A stretch of 64,000 nucleotides of DNA from Bryobacterales bacterium (GTDB lineage Bacteria; Acidobacteriota; Terriglobia; Bryobacterales; Bryobacteraceae): positions 32,033 through 96,032 of the forward strand of contig PLRS01000065.1 of the NCBI GenBank assembly GCA_003164035.1, written 5' to 3'. Below the pieces are notes generated by a model. It worked only from the letters and a program-made list of their open reading frames with translations. It ran no database searches and was not told where the DNA came from. The stretch's first letter is position 1. Each line of letters opens with the position of its first letter. Of this stretch, positions 43,355 through 55,144 are shown piece after piece. Made by a program: the position numbers and the translations under genes.

Positions 43355-43977
43355 GCCGCCAGTTCCTGCTGCCGCTTGCGCTCGAGCAGCAGCAGTTCGC
43401 GCCGCCGTCTCTTCTTTACCCGCGCGTCCACCTTGTGCCAGAATTTGCGGAAATAGCTCACCGCGCTGGCCAGTGCGAAGAAGATCACCACCCACATCAG
43501 CCACAATCCCGGCCGCTGCATCCGCGGATGGCGCACGCTCACCAGCAGGCACGAAACCGCCGCCACCTGGGAGAGCATCTTCGTCTTCCCCAGGTCGCTG
43601 GCCCTGATGGTATACCGCTCGGCCGCCGCGATGGCCCGCAAGCCGGATACGGCAAACTCGCGCCCGACGATCAGAATCGCCATCCACCCCGGCAGCACGC
43701 GCACTTGAACCAGCGAAATCAGCGCCGCCGATATCAGCAGCTTGTCGGCAATCGGATCGAGCAGCGTCCCGATCGTGGTCACCTGCCGCCACCGGCGCGC
43801 CAGGTACCCGTCCAGCAGGTCCGTCAACGCGGCTGACAGGAAAATAGCCAGCGCCAGCCACTCGTTGGTGATCGGATACCCGCGGACCATGAAGCCCAAA
43901 TTGTCCTGCACCAGCGCCGCCACCAACAGCGGCACGAAGAAGATCCGGAGAATCGTGAGTGCGTTGGGAATGTTCAT
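43285..43977 (-). CDS. pgsA: CDP-diacylglycerol-glycerol-3-phosphate 3-phosphatidyltransferase
   Basis: PgsA makes phosphatidylglycerolphosphate, the precursor of phosphatidylglycerol and cardiolipin. The CDP-alcohol phosphotransferase motif is complete: DLLDGYLARRW followed by GTLLDPIADK, giving D-x2-D-G-x2-A-R-x8-G-x3-D-x3-D. Six or so helices follow. ATG 43977 gives MNIPNALTILRIFFVPLLVA; GTG 43989 is also in frame. An additional basic C-terminal tail of about 45 residues (KKRRRRELLLLERKRQQEL) is unusual. It converges on and overlaps the RodZ-like gene. Confidence 0.93.
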   Translation of the reverse strand: MNIPNALTILRIFFVPLLVAALVQDNLGFMVRGYPITNEWLALAIFLSAALTDLLDGYLARRWRQVTTIGTLLDPIADKLLISAALISLVQVRVLPGWMAILIVGREFAVSGLRAIAAAERYTIRASDLGKTKMLSQVAAVSCLLVSVRHPRMQRPGLWLMWVVIFFALASAVSYFRKFWHKVDARVKKRRRRELLLLERKRQQELAAQRGSRGATELRAATIWKPPEVS

Positions 43978-44043
43978 CCGCTCAAACACGACTATAAAAC
44001 TTTATCCCGCTCCGCAACAACTGGCCCCCGCGTTCCGCTTGTT

Positions 44044-44464
44044 TCATGACCCCCGAAAAAGCGCGCGAAACCCTTCCTGCTCGAAGTGGTGATCGTTGGT
44101 TAGCGCCTCGGTCAGCCCCTTCCCTGCGCATCGTCTGCATCGAGATGCAATCGGTAAGGCTGTAGCCCTTGTCGGGCCGCGCTCCGTAGAGAGCCATGCC
44201 GGACAGAAACGATTGCCGGCTTTGCGGCACCACGCGGACTCCGCGATTGTCCAGAATCCGCTGGGCGTTCGTGACAGCCTTCCGGCGAACCTGCTCCGGC
44301 GCCGTCGCGAAGAAGGTCAGGTACTCGGCCAGCACTTCATCCGTCGTTACGATGGTCGAATCCGCCCTTTCGAAGGTAAGGGCCACGGCGCGCCGGTGGG
44401 CGCCGTCGTTGAAATCGGCCAGGGCGATCCAATAGAAGGTATCGCCGAAGAGCGCGGCAGTCAT
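44044..44464 (-). pseudogene. vapC: PIN toxin (VapC-like), frameshifted near its end
   Basis: From ATG 44464 the product (MTAALFGDTFYWIALADFND) has PIN residues DT, E in TTDEVLAEYLTFF and D in SLTDCISM, but after MQTMRREG the frame breaks. In the frame one base away the expected ending is present: LTEALTNDHHFEQEGFRALF and then a stop at 44044-44046. Removing one base from the run of four C at 44116-44119 restores the frame. The shifted version lacks the last catalytic Asp (TND) and gains an unrelated tail of about 50 residues. Either an inactivating mutation or a sequencing error. Confidence 0.8.
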
Positions 44465-44718
44465 TCTTTCTTGGGCCAACCGTAAATATAATGATCGTGT
44501 TGGCTAGCGCCGTCTTCGGGCATTTGCGCCATAATCTCTGCCGGCACGCCCCGCATGTTTTCGAGGATCAGCTCGGCAATATGCTGCCGCGACCGGCCAG
44601 CCGCCGATTCTTCACCGGCGAGCTTTTGAATCCAGTCTTCCAAGGAGAGACCCTCAGCGGCAGCTTTCGCCTGAAGGGCCGCTGCTCGCTCATCGGAAAG
44701 GGTGATGGTCAACGTCAT
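44461..44718 (-). CDS. vapB: VapB-like RHH antitoxin
   Basis: The 85-aa protein opens with LTITLSDERAAALQAKAAAE, an RHH-type DNA-binding start, followed by GLSLEDWIQKLAG and an acidic tail (EDGASQHDHYIYGWPKKE) that would wrap the toxin. AGGTAAGGGT precedes the ATG. Its stop overlaps the toxin start by 4 bases in the standard antitoxin-toxin order. With the toxin frameshifted, the pair may no longer be functional, but the antitoxin is intact. Confidence 0.85.
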   Translation of the reverse strand: MTLTITLSDERAAALQAKAAAEGLSLEDWIQKLAGEESAAGRSRQHIAELILENMRGVPAEIMAQMPEDGASQHDHYIYGWPKKE

Positions 44719-44914
44719 ACCCTTACCTCTTCGTCAATACCGATCTTAGTACGGAACGGCTGCCGGATGCTGCTTGAGGCGTTTCCCCGGCCTGTTCACC
44801 CGGCCGCAAACAAGACAAGCCGGCCTGGGTCCGCCGCGGCGATCGCCGAAATTGACGCCATCGCCGGTTTCGCAATATAATATCAATGAATCAAGATATG
44901 ACGATACCACTGAT

Positions 44915-44939
44915 ACAACCTGAAGCTCTGGCAGGTTGT
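44915..44939 (+). promoter_or_regulatory. Hairpin in the metH leader
   Basis: ACAACCTG (44915-44922) pairs perfectly with CAGGTTGT (44932-44939), 24 bases before the metH start. It may modulate initiation. No cobalamin, SAM or SAH riboswitch consensus was recognised in the leader. Confidence 0.35.
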
Positions 44940-44963
44940 TAGACTATCGGTAGCGCACCCTTT

Positions 44964-48500
<3,537 letters not shown>

Positions 48501-48511
48501 CAATCGCCAAC

Positions 48512-48717
48512 GTGGCGCGCGCATTCTTGCGTGTTGTGTCGAGAGGCTGAATAGGAGGACGAACGAGCATGTTCGGGCGGGTGGTGTAGGGCAGGGTCGA
48601 AAACGCGCCGGGACGAGTCCCGGCGTAGCAGACTGAGAGTCCGCTCCACAATTTTCATGAGCTTGCGAGGGCCGAAGGCCCCGAGACGACAGACCACAAG
48701 AAACGATGGTCTGCCCC
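48512..48717. repeat. Composite direct repeat, left copy
   Basis: The block holds a family B-like half (CGTGGCGCGCGCATTCTTGC at its left end), then GGTGTAGGGCAGGGTCGAAA from 48583, then the family A core ACCACAAGAAACGATGGTCT. It matches 51634-51863 in the same order and orientation, with about 135 bp nearly identical (48583-48717). The 48501-49112 gap has no gene. Confidence 0.8.
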
Positions 48718-48810
48718 GGTGCCTGCCAGCGGTCGTAGTGCGAACGGAAGGCCCACCTCATTTTCCTTGACTGCGCGTCTGTCAAGCTGTTCCGGCCTGA
48801 GCGATGGCCC

Positions 48811-48843
48811 GACAGACCGCGAAAGACGATGGTCGGTCCCACC
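48811..48843. repeat. Family A single copy
   Basis: GACAGACCGCGAAAGACGAT followed by GGTCGGTCCCACC is a diverged copy in the same 612-base gap. A fragment resembling family D (ACGAACGCGGATAAG) follows at about 48920. Confidence 0.6.
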
Positions 48844-49049
48844 TCCTCACCGCCGACATATGGCTCTCGCTTAAACTTCACGCCATCAGGAGTTCGGAGG
48901 CTGAAAAAATTCATACCGCAGACGAACGCGGATAAGTTCCTTGGTTTCTCTTGATTTACCGGCTTCCGACGTGGTGTCCAAGAAACAGGTGGGCAGGTAA
49001 CGTGCTGCTACAGCCGGGAATCATATCGAGTCGGACATGGCTGGAACGC

Positions 49050-49083
49050 AAAAAAGCGGCGGGGGAAACATTCCCCCCGCCGC
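49050..49083 (-). terminator. Rho-independent terminator of the Ig-like gene
   Basis: On the minus strand GCGGCGGGGGGAA and TTCCCCCGCCGC form a 12-bp GC stem and are followed by TTTTTT. It sits 30 bases past the stop of the 739-codon gene, the clearest terminator in the window. Confidence 0.9.
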
Positions 49084-49112
49084 GAGTTAGAAAGAAGGTG
49101 AGTTGCTCGACT

Positions 49113-51332
49113 CTAATTCACCCAAACGGTCGCGCCAGCCTGGCTTTGCAGACCGTTTACGTAAACGACGAGAGGCACGGAAACGGCGGTGCCGCCGGCC
49201 GTTACTGCGGGCACGGACCCCGTGTAGCTCCAACCGGTGGGCAGCGTCACGTTGATCTGGTACAGACCGGCGACGCTACCCGGTGCGAATCCGGCGTAAA
49301 GAATATCGGCAGCAGGAACGAGGAGGCCGCCGATGGTCACGGCGACGCCTGGGTTGGTGAGGTTGCCCGAGGTGGTGGCCGTTAGACCGGCTATCGTTGT
49401 CGCCGGACTGATGGCGAGGCAGGGCGGCATGACGTTGGTAAAGAAAGCGCCGGTTTGGAAGATAGTGCCGTCGATGTTGGCGAAAGTCCCGGAAGAGGCA
49501 TACGCTAAGTAACCAGCAGGTAACGTGGTGTCAGTGCCGTTGATGATGCTCAGCCAAGTCGTTGGGCTGACACAGTTGGTGGACTCCACGAAGCTGGCGG
49601 CGTTTGCCGCGTCGGTGCTTACGCTTCCGGTTGGCTCGCCCATGCCTGTCAGATAAATGGACATATAGTTGTTGGCGCCGGTTCCCTTGGTAAGGGGATT
49701 GGTCTGGCTATTAAGCATTTGGCTGGCACCGACTAGAATCGCGGCAAGGCCCTGGCCAGAACCGCCGGGAGTAAAGATCCCCGGAGTCGCCACGGCTGTA
49801 TCCAGGAGGACCTGATTGTTAGAGTCATTGGCGTTGCTGTTGACGGTGACCAGGACGTTGGCCCCTTTGGTTGCGGAGTTGGCTCCGAGGTTCCCCGCTA
49901 TTGCGTCCGGAACGATGGCGTTGATCTGAGTATTCGACACAAAGATCAGGGGTGCGTTTGCGAGGAAGGTGCCGACCCCGACGGTTCCCGTCGGGGTGCA
50001 AGAGGTAGTGGTGTTACCCTTGCAGAACGTGACATACACCGCCTTGCCGTTGCTATTGTTCATTGTAGGCCCAAATGCATATGGGGCAGTTGTCAGGTTT
50101 CCCTGCACCTCGATTCCGTTAGACGGATCGAAGTTCGCACCGAAAATGCTGATAATTTCGTACGGGGAAACGACTTGATTACTCCCGGTGGCGGGTTCGA
50201 CGAAGGAGCCGGCGTTGGTGATGGAGTAAATGATGGGTGTAGTGACCACGCTCAGTGTCGTCAAGGGGCTGGCGGGCGCCCAGGCACTGTTCGCCGGGTT
50301 CGCGACCTGGATACATAGCTTTGCCGCGGCACTCAGATAGGTGCTGTGATCCAGCGTCAATATCATGGTGGTCGGGCTCACGATTTGGATGTGGCTCGGA
50401 TCGATCGAAGTGTAGCCACTCGTGCCGCTGGTGCAAGCTACGGATGGGGCCGCGGCCTGGACTTGGGTGATGCCCGCTACAAAATTCGTTCCAGTTAACA
50501 CGACGGTGTGGTCCGTGGCAAGATCCACCGGCAGCTCAGCGATGGAATAGGCGCTGATGGTTGCCACTCCCGGGGCGATGTTGATATTGACGTTGATCAC
50601 AACGTTGCTGGCGCCATTGTCAGGCGCGAAGGTTACGGTACCCTGCAAGGAAGCGCCATAGGCGAGCCCCTTTAAGGTCGCAACTGGAATGGTCGCGGCT
50701 ACCGAGGTGCCCCACGGATAGGCGATGCCGCTCGCAGGGGATACCGTCATCCCGTTGATACCCGCGGCTGCGGCGGTGAAGGCAACATCTTGACCGCCGG
50801 TAGCGCACGAGATGGCCACAGTGATCGGGTTAGTGTTGTCCCAGGTCTGGGTCGCGTTGGCCGTGGTGCAATTGAATTTATCGGTAGTGGTGGCGGAGAT
50901 GACGTGCAACGTGACAGTAATCGACGCTGTGCTGGCACTCAGAGTCTGTGAATAGAAAGTGACAGAACCGGTATACGTTCCCGGCGCCATGGTGCCGGCA
51001 ACGGCGTTTGCCTGGAACGAAAGTCCCGTATAGGTCAGAGTGGCAGTGCCGCTCACCAACGTGCCGGTGCCCGTAAGGTTGCCGGTCTGCGGCGTCACGT
51101 TAAGCCATGAAGGGGCGGTACCGCTGAGATTGAACGCCGCAGTGGTTACGGCGGCCGTTGTTGTGGTACCCGTCAGGGTGGCGGGCGTCGCCGCGGCGGG
51201 GCCGGTGCCCAACGTGTATGTGACTGCCACGTTAGCTGGAGAAGTCAGGGACAAGGTGGTTGTGGCGTAAGCTGTGCCGGCGCCCAGTAGCATGGGCACC
51301 GCAAACAGTAGAGAATATCGACGTTTTGACAT
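49113..51332 (-). CDS. Large exported Ig-like protein with Solibacter C-terminal domain
   Basis: The 739-aa protein has a signal peptide (SKRRYSLLFAVPMLLGAGTA) and beta-rich Ig-like domains of very high Thr/Ala/Ser content: LSLTSPANVAVTYTLGT, a BACON-type GTAPSWLNVTPQTG, an IPT/TIG-like block (HTVVLTGTNFVAGITQVQAA). The C-terminal region NAGSFVEPATGSNQVVSPYE, through IISIFGANF and LYQINVTLP, is the uncharacterised domain first noted in Solibacter. Probably a cell-surface or secreted adhesion protein. It has strong SD (GAGAGGAATTC) and its own terminator. GC content appears lower than its neighbours. Direct repeats flank it. Confidence 0.85.
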   Translation of the reverse strand: MSKRRYSLLFAVPMLLGAGTAYATTTLSLTSPANVAVTYTLGTGPAAATPATLTGTTTTAAVTTAAFNLSGTAPSWLNVTPQTGNLTGTGTLVSGTATLTYTGLSFQANAVAGTMAPGTYTGSVTFYSQTLSASTASITVTLHVISATTTDKFNCTTANATQTWDNTNPITVAISCATGGQDVAFTAAAAGINGMTVSPASGIAYPWGTSVAATIPVATLKGLAYGASLQGTVTFAPDNGASNVVINVNINIAPGVATISAYSIAELPVDLATDHTVVLTGTNFVAGITQVQAAAPSVACTSGTSGYTSIDPSHIQIVSPTTMILTLDHSTYLSAAAKLCIQVANPANSAWAPASPLTTLSVVTTPIIYSITNAGSFVEPATGSNQVVSPYEIISIFGANFDPSNGIEVQGNLTTAPYAFGPTMNNSNGKAVYVTFCKGNTTTSCTPTGTVGVGTFLANAPLIFVSNTQINAIVPDAIAGNLGANSATKGANVLVTVNSNANDSNNQVLLDTAVATPGIFTPGGSGQGLAAILVGASQMLNSQTNPLTKGTGANNYMSIYLTGMGEPTGSVSTDAANAASFVESTNCVSPTTWLSIINGTDTTLPAGYLAYASSGTFANIDGTIFQTGAFFTNVMPPCLAISPATTIAGLTATTSGNLTNPGVAVTIGGLLVPAADILYAGFAPGSVAGLYQINVTLPTGWSYTGSVPAVTAGGTAVSVPLVVYVNGLQSQAGATVWVN

Positions 51333-51633
51333 TAGAGTGAATTCCTCTCGGTTCCCAAAGTTACGGTGATGGGGCAGATTAATCGCGACATGAACGCCGC
51401 TAGACGGTCAGGCCCCCAACGGTTAATCATCGTGGTACGTTCAGGGAGAACCTTCCTTTTCGTTTTAGGAGCATTTTCTTCACGATTTCGTGGAGGAGGC
51501 GACCGGTCTAACAGGTCCTCCAGACACCATATCGACGGAGCAAAATAATCCTTTAGGGGGGAGCGGAACTTTTTGCGGATTTAGCTTTAAAAACTCGTCA
51601 GGAATCACCACGCCAGGTCCTGGAGCCCGATGG

Positions 51634-51863
51634 GCGCACGCACTCGTTGGTGTCGAGACTCCGCACGCCTGAGGTCGTGGAACTTGGGTTTAGCCGGGTT
51701 TCGAGTTCGTCGAGTGACAGCCGGGCTGGTGTAGGGCAGGGTCGAAAACGCGCCGGGAGGAGCCCCGGCGTAGCAGACCGAGGGTCCGCTCCACAATTTT
51801 CATGCGCTGGCGCGGGCCGCAGGCCCAGAGACGACAGACCACAAAGAACGATGTTCCGCCCCC
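51634..51863. repeat. Composite direct repeat, right copy
   Basis: The same arrangement as 48512-48717: GCGCACGCACTCGTTGGTGT at the left, GGTGTAGGGCAGGGTCGAAA from 51728, then the family A core ACCACAAAGAACGATGTTCC. The two copies bracket the Ig-like gene with about 3.1 kb between them. The remaining 51333-51633 upstream of that gene carries its promoter and no gene. Confidence 0.8.
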
Positions 51864-51873
51864 ACGGCGATCC

Positions 51874-52788
51874 TCACAAGTGCCATTCCTGTCCGATCCG
51901 GTCCATTACCACGCGCCCGGCGTCCGCTCCAGCGGCTTCCAGCATGCGTTCGATCGGTTCCAGGTATGGCTCGCGGCTCAGGGCGAAGGTCTGGTGGTGG
52001 ATGGGCAGGATGCGGTCGGCCCCGGCGTCGTTGGCCATGGACCAGGCTTGCTCCGGCGTCGCATGATAGTGAATCCAGGGATCGTAGGCGCCGATCGGCA
52101 TCAGGGCCAGGTCGAACGGCCGCGGGCTGTTCAGTGAGGCAAACGCCGGTGTGTAGGCCGTATCGCCACCGAACAGGACGCGATACCGTCCCGCTTCGAT
52201 GGTGTAGCCGTTGTAGCCGCGGTAGGTATCGGAACGCATGCGCGCGCCCCAATGATTCACCCGAAACGCGCCGATTTCCACCGGCCCGACGCGGGTGCGT
52301 TCGCCCCATCCCACTTCCTTCACGTCTCCCCAGCGGCGAACGCGCAGCAGGTCGCTGGTTCGAGCCGGCGTCACGACGGTGGTGCCGCGGCTTTCCAGAT
52401 GGCGCAGGCTGGGAATGTCGAAGTGATCGAAATGGCAGTGCGAGAGCAGCACCATATCGAGCTTCGGCAGAGCCGGAATTTCCAGTGCCGGCGCCACCAG
52501 CCGCTTCACGCCCAGGGTGAGCGGCCCCACGCGAAGTCCCGCGCGAAGGCTGAAGACCGGGTCGGTCAGGATCGTGAAACCGTCGATCTGAATCAGTACG
52601 GTGGCATGGCCCAACCAGGCGGCATGGATGCCTGAATCCGGCCACGCCGCCGGATTGGGCCGTGCCGGCGCCGGCGCCACCGCCCGCCGCGATTCCTGCC
52701 GGTATCGCTCAAAAAACTGCGGCGCCATCCGTATGGCCCACGCGCCCGCACCAGCTACCCCTGACAGCGTCCGGCTCTCCACAAACAT
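51874..52788 (-). CDS. Metallo-beta-lactamase-fold hydrolase (UlaG/NAPE-PLD-like)
   Basis: The 304-aa protein has the HxHxDH signature in MVLLSHCHFDHFDIPSLRHL and further ligands in FRVNHWGARMRSD, FGGDTAYTP and LPIHHQTFAL. The N-terminal part (IHAAWLGHATVLIQIDGFTI) is typical of the branch comprising UlaG lactonases and N-acyl-phosphatidylethanolamine phospholipase D. A hydrophobic stretch (VAGAGAWAIRMAPQFFERYR) may anchor it. Substrate unknown: an ester or phosphodiester. It is monocistronic, with repeats on both sides. Confidence 0.85.
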   Translation of the reverse strand: MFVESRTLSGVAGAGAWAIRMAPQFFERYRQESRRAVAPAPARPNPAAWPDSGIHAAWLGHATVLIQIDGFTILTDPVFSLRAGLRVGPLTLGVKRLVAPALEIPALPKLDMVLLSHCHFDHFDIPSLRHLESRGTTVVTPARTSDLLRVRRWGDVKEVGWGERTRVGPVEIGAFRVNHWGARMRSDTYRGYNGYTIEAGRYRVLFGGDTAYTPAFASLNSPRPFDLALMPIGAYDPWIHYHATPEQAWSMANDAGADRILPIHHQTFALSREPYLEPIERMLEAAGADAGRVVMDRIGQEWHL

Positions 52789-52904
52789 TGCCCCAATTAT
52801 AGAGATGCGACGCGGGAGGCCCCGGCGTCGAAATTGTCGGGAGCGGCGGCGGCGGACCGGCTGGCTGCGAAGTCAGGAAGTTGTGTACTTAGGGCCCGCG
52901 TTTG

Positions 52905-52932
52905 GTGGGACAGGCCTCCCGGCCTGTCCCAC
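52905..52932. repeat. Palindrome, family E
   Basis: GTGGGACAGGCCTCCCGGCCTGTCCCAC is a palindrome of 28 bases read as two halves (GTGGGACAGGCC / GGCCTGTCCCAC). Related sequences occur at 55036-55059 and 56809-56832. It lies in the 52789-53142 gap, where no gene was found. Confidence 0.75.
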
Positions 52933-52985
52933 TCGGCAGCGGAAACGGTACTTAGCTCCCGTCAAGAAATAACTATGCCGTTTGG

Positions 52986-53102
52986 ACGTGGCGCACGCGC
53001 TCGTGCGTGCCGCGTCGGCACTTTTGCCTACGCTTGGCGTACCCTACGCAAGCGGGTGTCGAGAGAGTCTCGACACGGCACGCACGAGTGCGTGCGCCAC
53101 GT
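52986..53102. repeat. Inverted repeat, family B short copy
   Basis: Arms 52986-53012 and 53076-53102 are 27 bp with one mismatch, beginning ACGTGGCGCACGCGCTCGTG. It is a shorter relative of the element at 25678-25941 and has no coding capacity. It ends 40 bases before the ABC-2 permease stop. Confidence 0.8.
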
Positions 53103-53142
53103 TGGGCTACAGGATTTGGCATGGTTATTTCATGACGATTCC

Positions 53143-53913
53143 TTAGCTCACGGCCTTGCGCAGGAACTTTTTCAGGCCGAGCAGCAGCAGGCCGCCATCG
53201 ATCAGCGCCAGGGCTCCGGCGGCGACCAGAAAGGGCATGTGCGGCACTTGCGGAGCCAGGGCGCCGCGCAGCCCTTCGCTGGCATAGACCACCGGGTTCA
53301 GCAGCACGGCGTATTGCAACGGCGGAAGGAAATGGAGGTAGGACCAGGGATAGTAGGCGCAGCCGAACATCATCATGGGGGTAACGATGACGCTGAACAT
53401 GAGGCCGATTTGGGTGGACCCGACCGAACAACCCAAAGCCAGGCCGCCGGCCGATGAAAACAGCGCCACCAGCAGACAGATGAGGGCGAACTGGAGCGGA
53501 CGGCCGAAATCGATGTTGGTGCCGGCGCCCATGGTCAGCCAGGCCGCCGGAATCACCACCAGCCCCGCCACCACGCCTTGGATCATGCCGGCCACGATTT
53601 TCTCCACCCCCAGCCATACATTCTCGATGGGCGCCAGCAGGCGGTCTTCGATCTCGCGCGAAAACTGAAATTCGGTGATGAGCGGCATGGCCACGGCCTG
53701 AATGCCGGAGATCACCATGCTGATGGCCATGACGCCCGGAAGCAGCACGGCTTTGAAGCCGGCATTCATCATTCCGCTGGAGGTGAGCACGCGTCCGAAG
53801 ACGAAGGTCAGCAGCAGCGGTTGCAGAAGATTCTGCACCAGGGTCATCAACAGGTTTTTGCGGGCCACGTGCCCATCGCGGCTCAGCAGGGCGTAAAAGG
53901 TTCTCCAGTTCAA
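53143..53913 (-). CDS. ABC-2 type transporter permease
   Basis: The 256-aa protein has six predicted helices: an N-terminal cytoplasmic helix (NWRTFYALLSRDGHVARKNL), TLVQNLLQPLLLTFVFGRVL, MAISMVISGIQAVAMPLITE, and later FSVIVTPMMMFGCAYYPWSY followed by LKPPLQYAVLLNPVVY-like residues. It fits the DrrB/NodJ type. Its start overlaps the stop of the ATPase gene by 4 bases. Together they export a drug-like or lipid compound; the substrate is not visible. Confidence 0.88.
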   Translation of the reverse strand: MNWRTFYALLSRDGHVARKNLLMTLVQNLLQPLLLTFVFGRVLTSSGMMNAGFKAVLLPGVMAISMVISGIQAVAMPLITEFQFSREIEDRLLAPIENVWLGVEKIVAGMIQGVVAGLVVIPAAWLTMGAGTNIDFGRPLQFALICLLVALFSSAGGLALGCSVGSTQIGLMFSVIVTPMMMFGCAYYPWSYLHFLPPLQYAVLLNPVVYASEGLRGALAPQVPHMPFLVAAGALALIDGGLLLLGLKKFLRKAVS

Positions 53914-54932
53914 TCGCGCAAGCTCCTTCCGGTGTGGTGCAAGAACAGGGTTTCCAGGCTCGGTTCGGAAATATTGACGTCGCGCAGTTCGACGCCGGCC
54001 GCTTGCACGGTATTGACGATGGCGGGAATCAGCGGGCCGCCGCGGTCGGCGTAGAGCTCGGCGGTGCCGTCCTTGGCGCGCACTTCGCGTACGCCCGGCA
54101 TGGCGCGCAGGGTTTCGATCATCTCCTCGGGAACGCGGTCGAAGCGCAGCCGCAACAGGTAGCCGCCGGGGATGGATTGCTTCAGCTCGGCGGGCGAGCC
54201 CTGGGCGATCAGCCGCCCGTGATCGATGATGGCGACGCGGTCGCAGAGGGTGTCGGCTTCGTCCATGTAATGAGTGGTCAGGACGATGGTCTTGCCCTGG
54301 CGGTTATATTCGCGGGTAATCTCCCAGAGCAGCAGGCGGGCTTGCGGGTCGAGGCCGGCCGAGGGTTCGTCCAGAAACAGAACCTGGGGATCGTGCATCA
54401 TGGCGCGGGCGATGGACACGCGCTGCATCATGCCGCCGGAAAAGCCGAGCAGGGCCTGGTCGGCGCGGTCGGTGAGCTTGAATTTTTCCAGCAGTTCGGC
54501 GGCGCGGCGCTGATTCTCGCGATCCGGGACGCCAAAATACCGGCCGTGAAAGAGCAGGATTTCGCGCGCGGTGAGGGAGAAATCGAGGTTGGGGCGCTGC
54601 TGGACCACGCCGATCAGGCGCTTGGCCTCCACCTGCCGCTCCCAGACGTTGTAGTCGCCGACGAACGCGCTGCCGCTGGTGGGGCGGGTGCGAGTTGTGA
54701 GGACGCCGATGGTGGTGGATTTGCCGGCGCCGTTGGGACCGAGCAGGCCGAAAATCCCTCCGGCGCCGATTTCAAGCGAAATGCCGTCGACGGCGACCAC
54801 CTCGAACTTTTTCTTCTTCTCCTTAGAGCCGTTGCGGCGCGGCGCGAACGAAAAGGCCGCGCCCCGAGCCATCGATGGCGGCGGCGTGTCGTAGACTTTG
54901 CGAAGATTTTCCAGGCGAATGCCGACTCCCAT
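53910..54932 (-). CDS. ABC transporter ATP-binding protein (DrrA type)
   Basis: The 340-aa protein has Walker A (GLLGPNGAGKSTT), Q-loop VVQQRPNLDF, signature LLGFSGGMMQRVSIAR (degenerate, FSGGM), Walker B VLFLDEPSAGLD and the H-loop LTTHYMDEAD, then a DrrA-type C-terminal domain. An insert of about 30 residues follows the first strand (SMARGAAFSFAPRRNGSKEK and four Lys), basic and absent from typical members. ATG 54932 has GGAGGAG. It pairs with the permease by 4-base overlap. Confidence 0.92.
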   Translation of the reverse strand: MGVGIRLENLRKVYDTPPPSMARGAAFSFAPRRNGSKEKKKKFEVVAVDGISLEIGAGGIFGLLGPNGAGKSTTIGVLTTRTRPTSGSAFVGDYNVWERQVEAKRLIGVVQQRPNLDFSLTAREILLFHGRYFGVPDRENQRRAAELLEKFKLTDRADQALLGFSGGMMQRVSIARAMMHDPQVLFLDEPSAGLDPQARLLLWEITREYNRQGKTIVLTTHYMDEADTLCDRVAIIDHGRLIAQGSPAELKQSIPGGYLLRLRFDRVPEEMIETLRAMPGVREVRAKDGTAELYADRGGPLIPAIVNTVQAAGVELRDVNISEPSLETLFLHHTGRSLRD

Positions 54933-55035
54933 ACTCCTCCGTTGCGATATCTTCTTATATTACCCGAGCGGGAGAGGACTTCCGGGCTGACTTGCGAGTA
55001 GGCCTTTGGCCTGGGTTCACGGAAGGCCGGAAGGA

Positions 55036-55059
55036 GACAGGCCAGGAGGCCTGTCCCAC
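55036..55059. repeat. Palindrome, family E
   Basis: GACAGGCCAGGAGGCCTGTCCC-type inverted repeat, related to 52905-52932, in the gap between the ABC gene pair and the DUF4097 gene. Confidence 0.6.
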
Positions 55060-55144
55060 TTTTTGTGTAACCTTTCCCGGATTGGCCGGTATGAACACCT
55101 GACGGGAACTCCGCGGGGGGATCCCGTACGAGAAGGAGGATTCG

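Noticed and set aside
44720..44963. A possible cobalamin or SAM riboswitch before metH
   Set aside because: The leader is short; neither a B12-box-like GCCACTG nor SAM/SAH consensus was seen, only an 8-bp hairpin.
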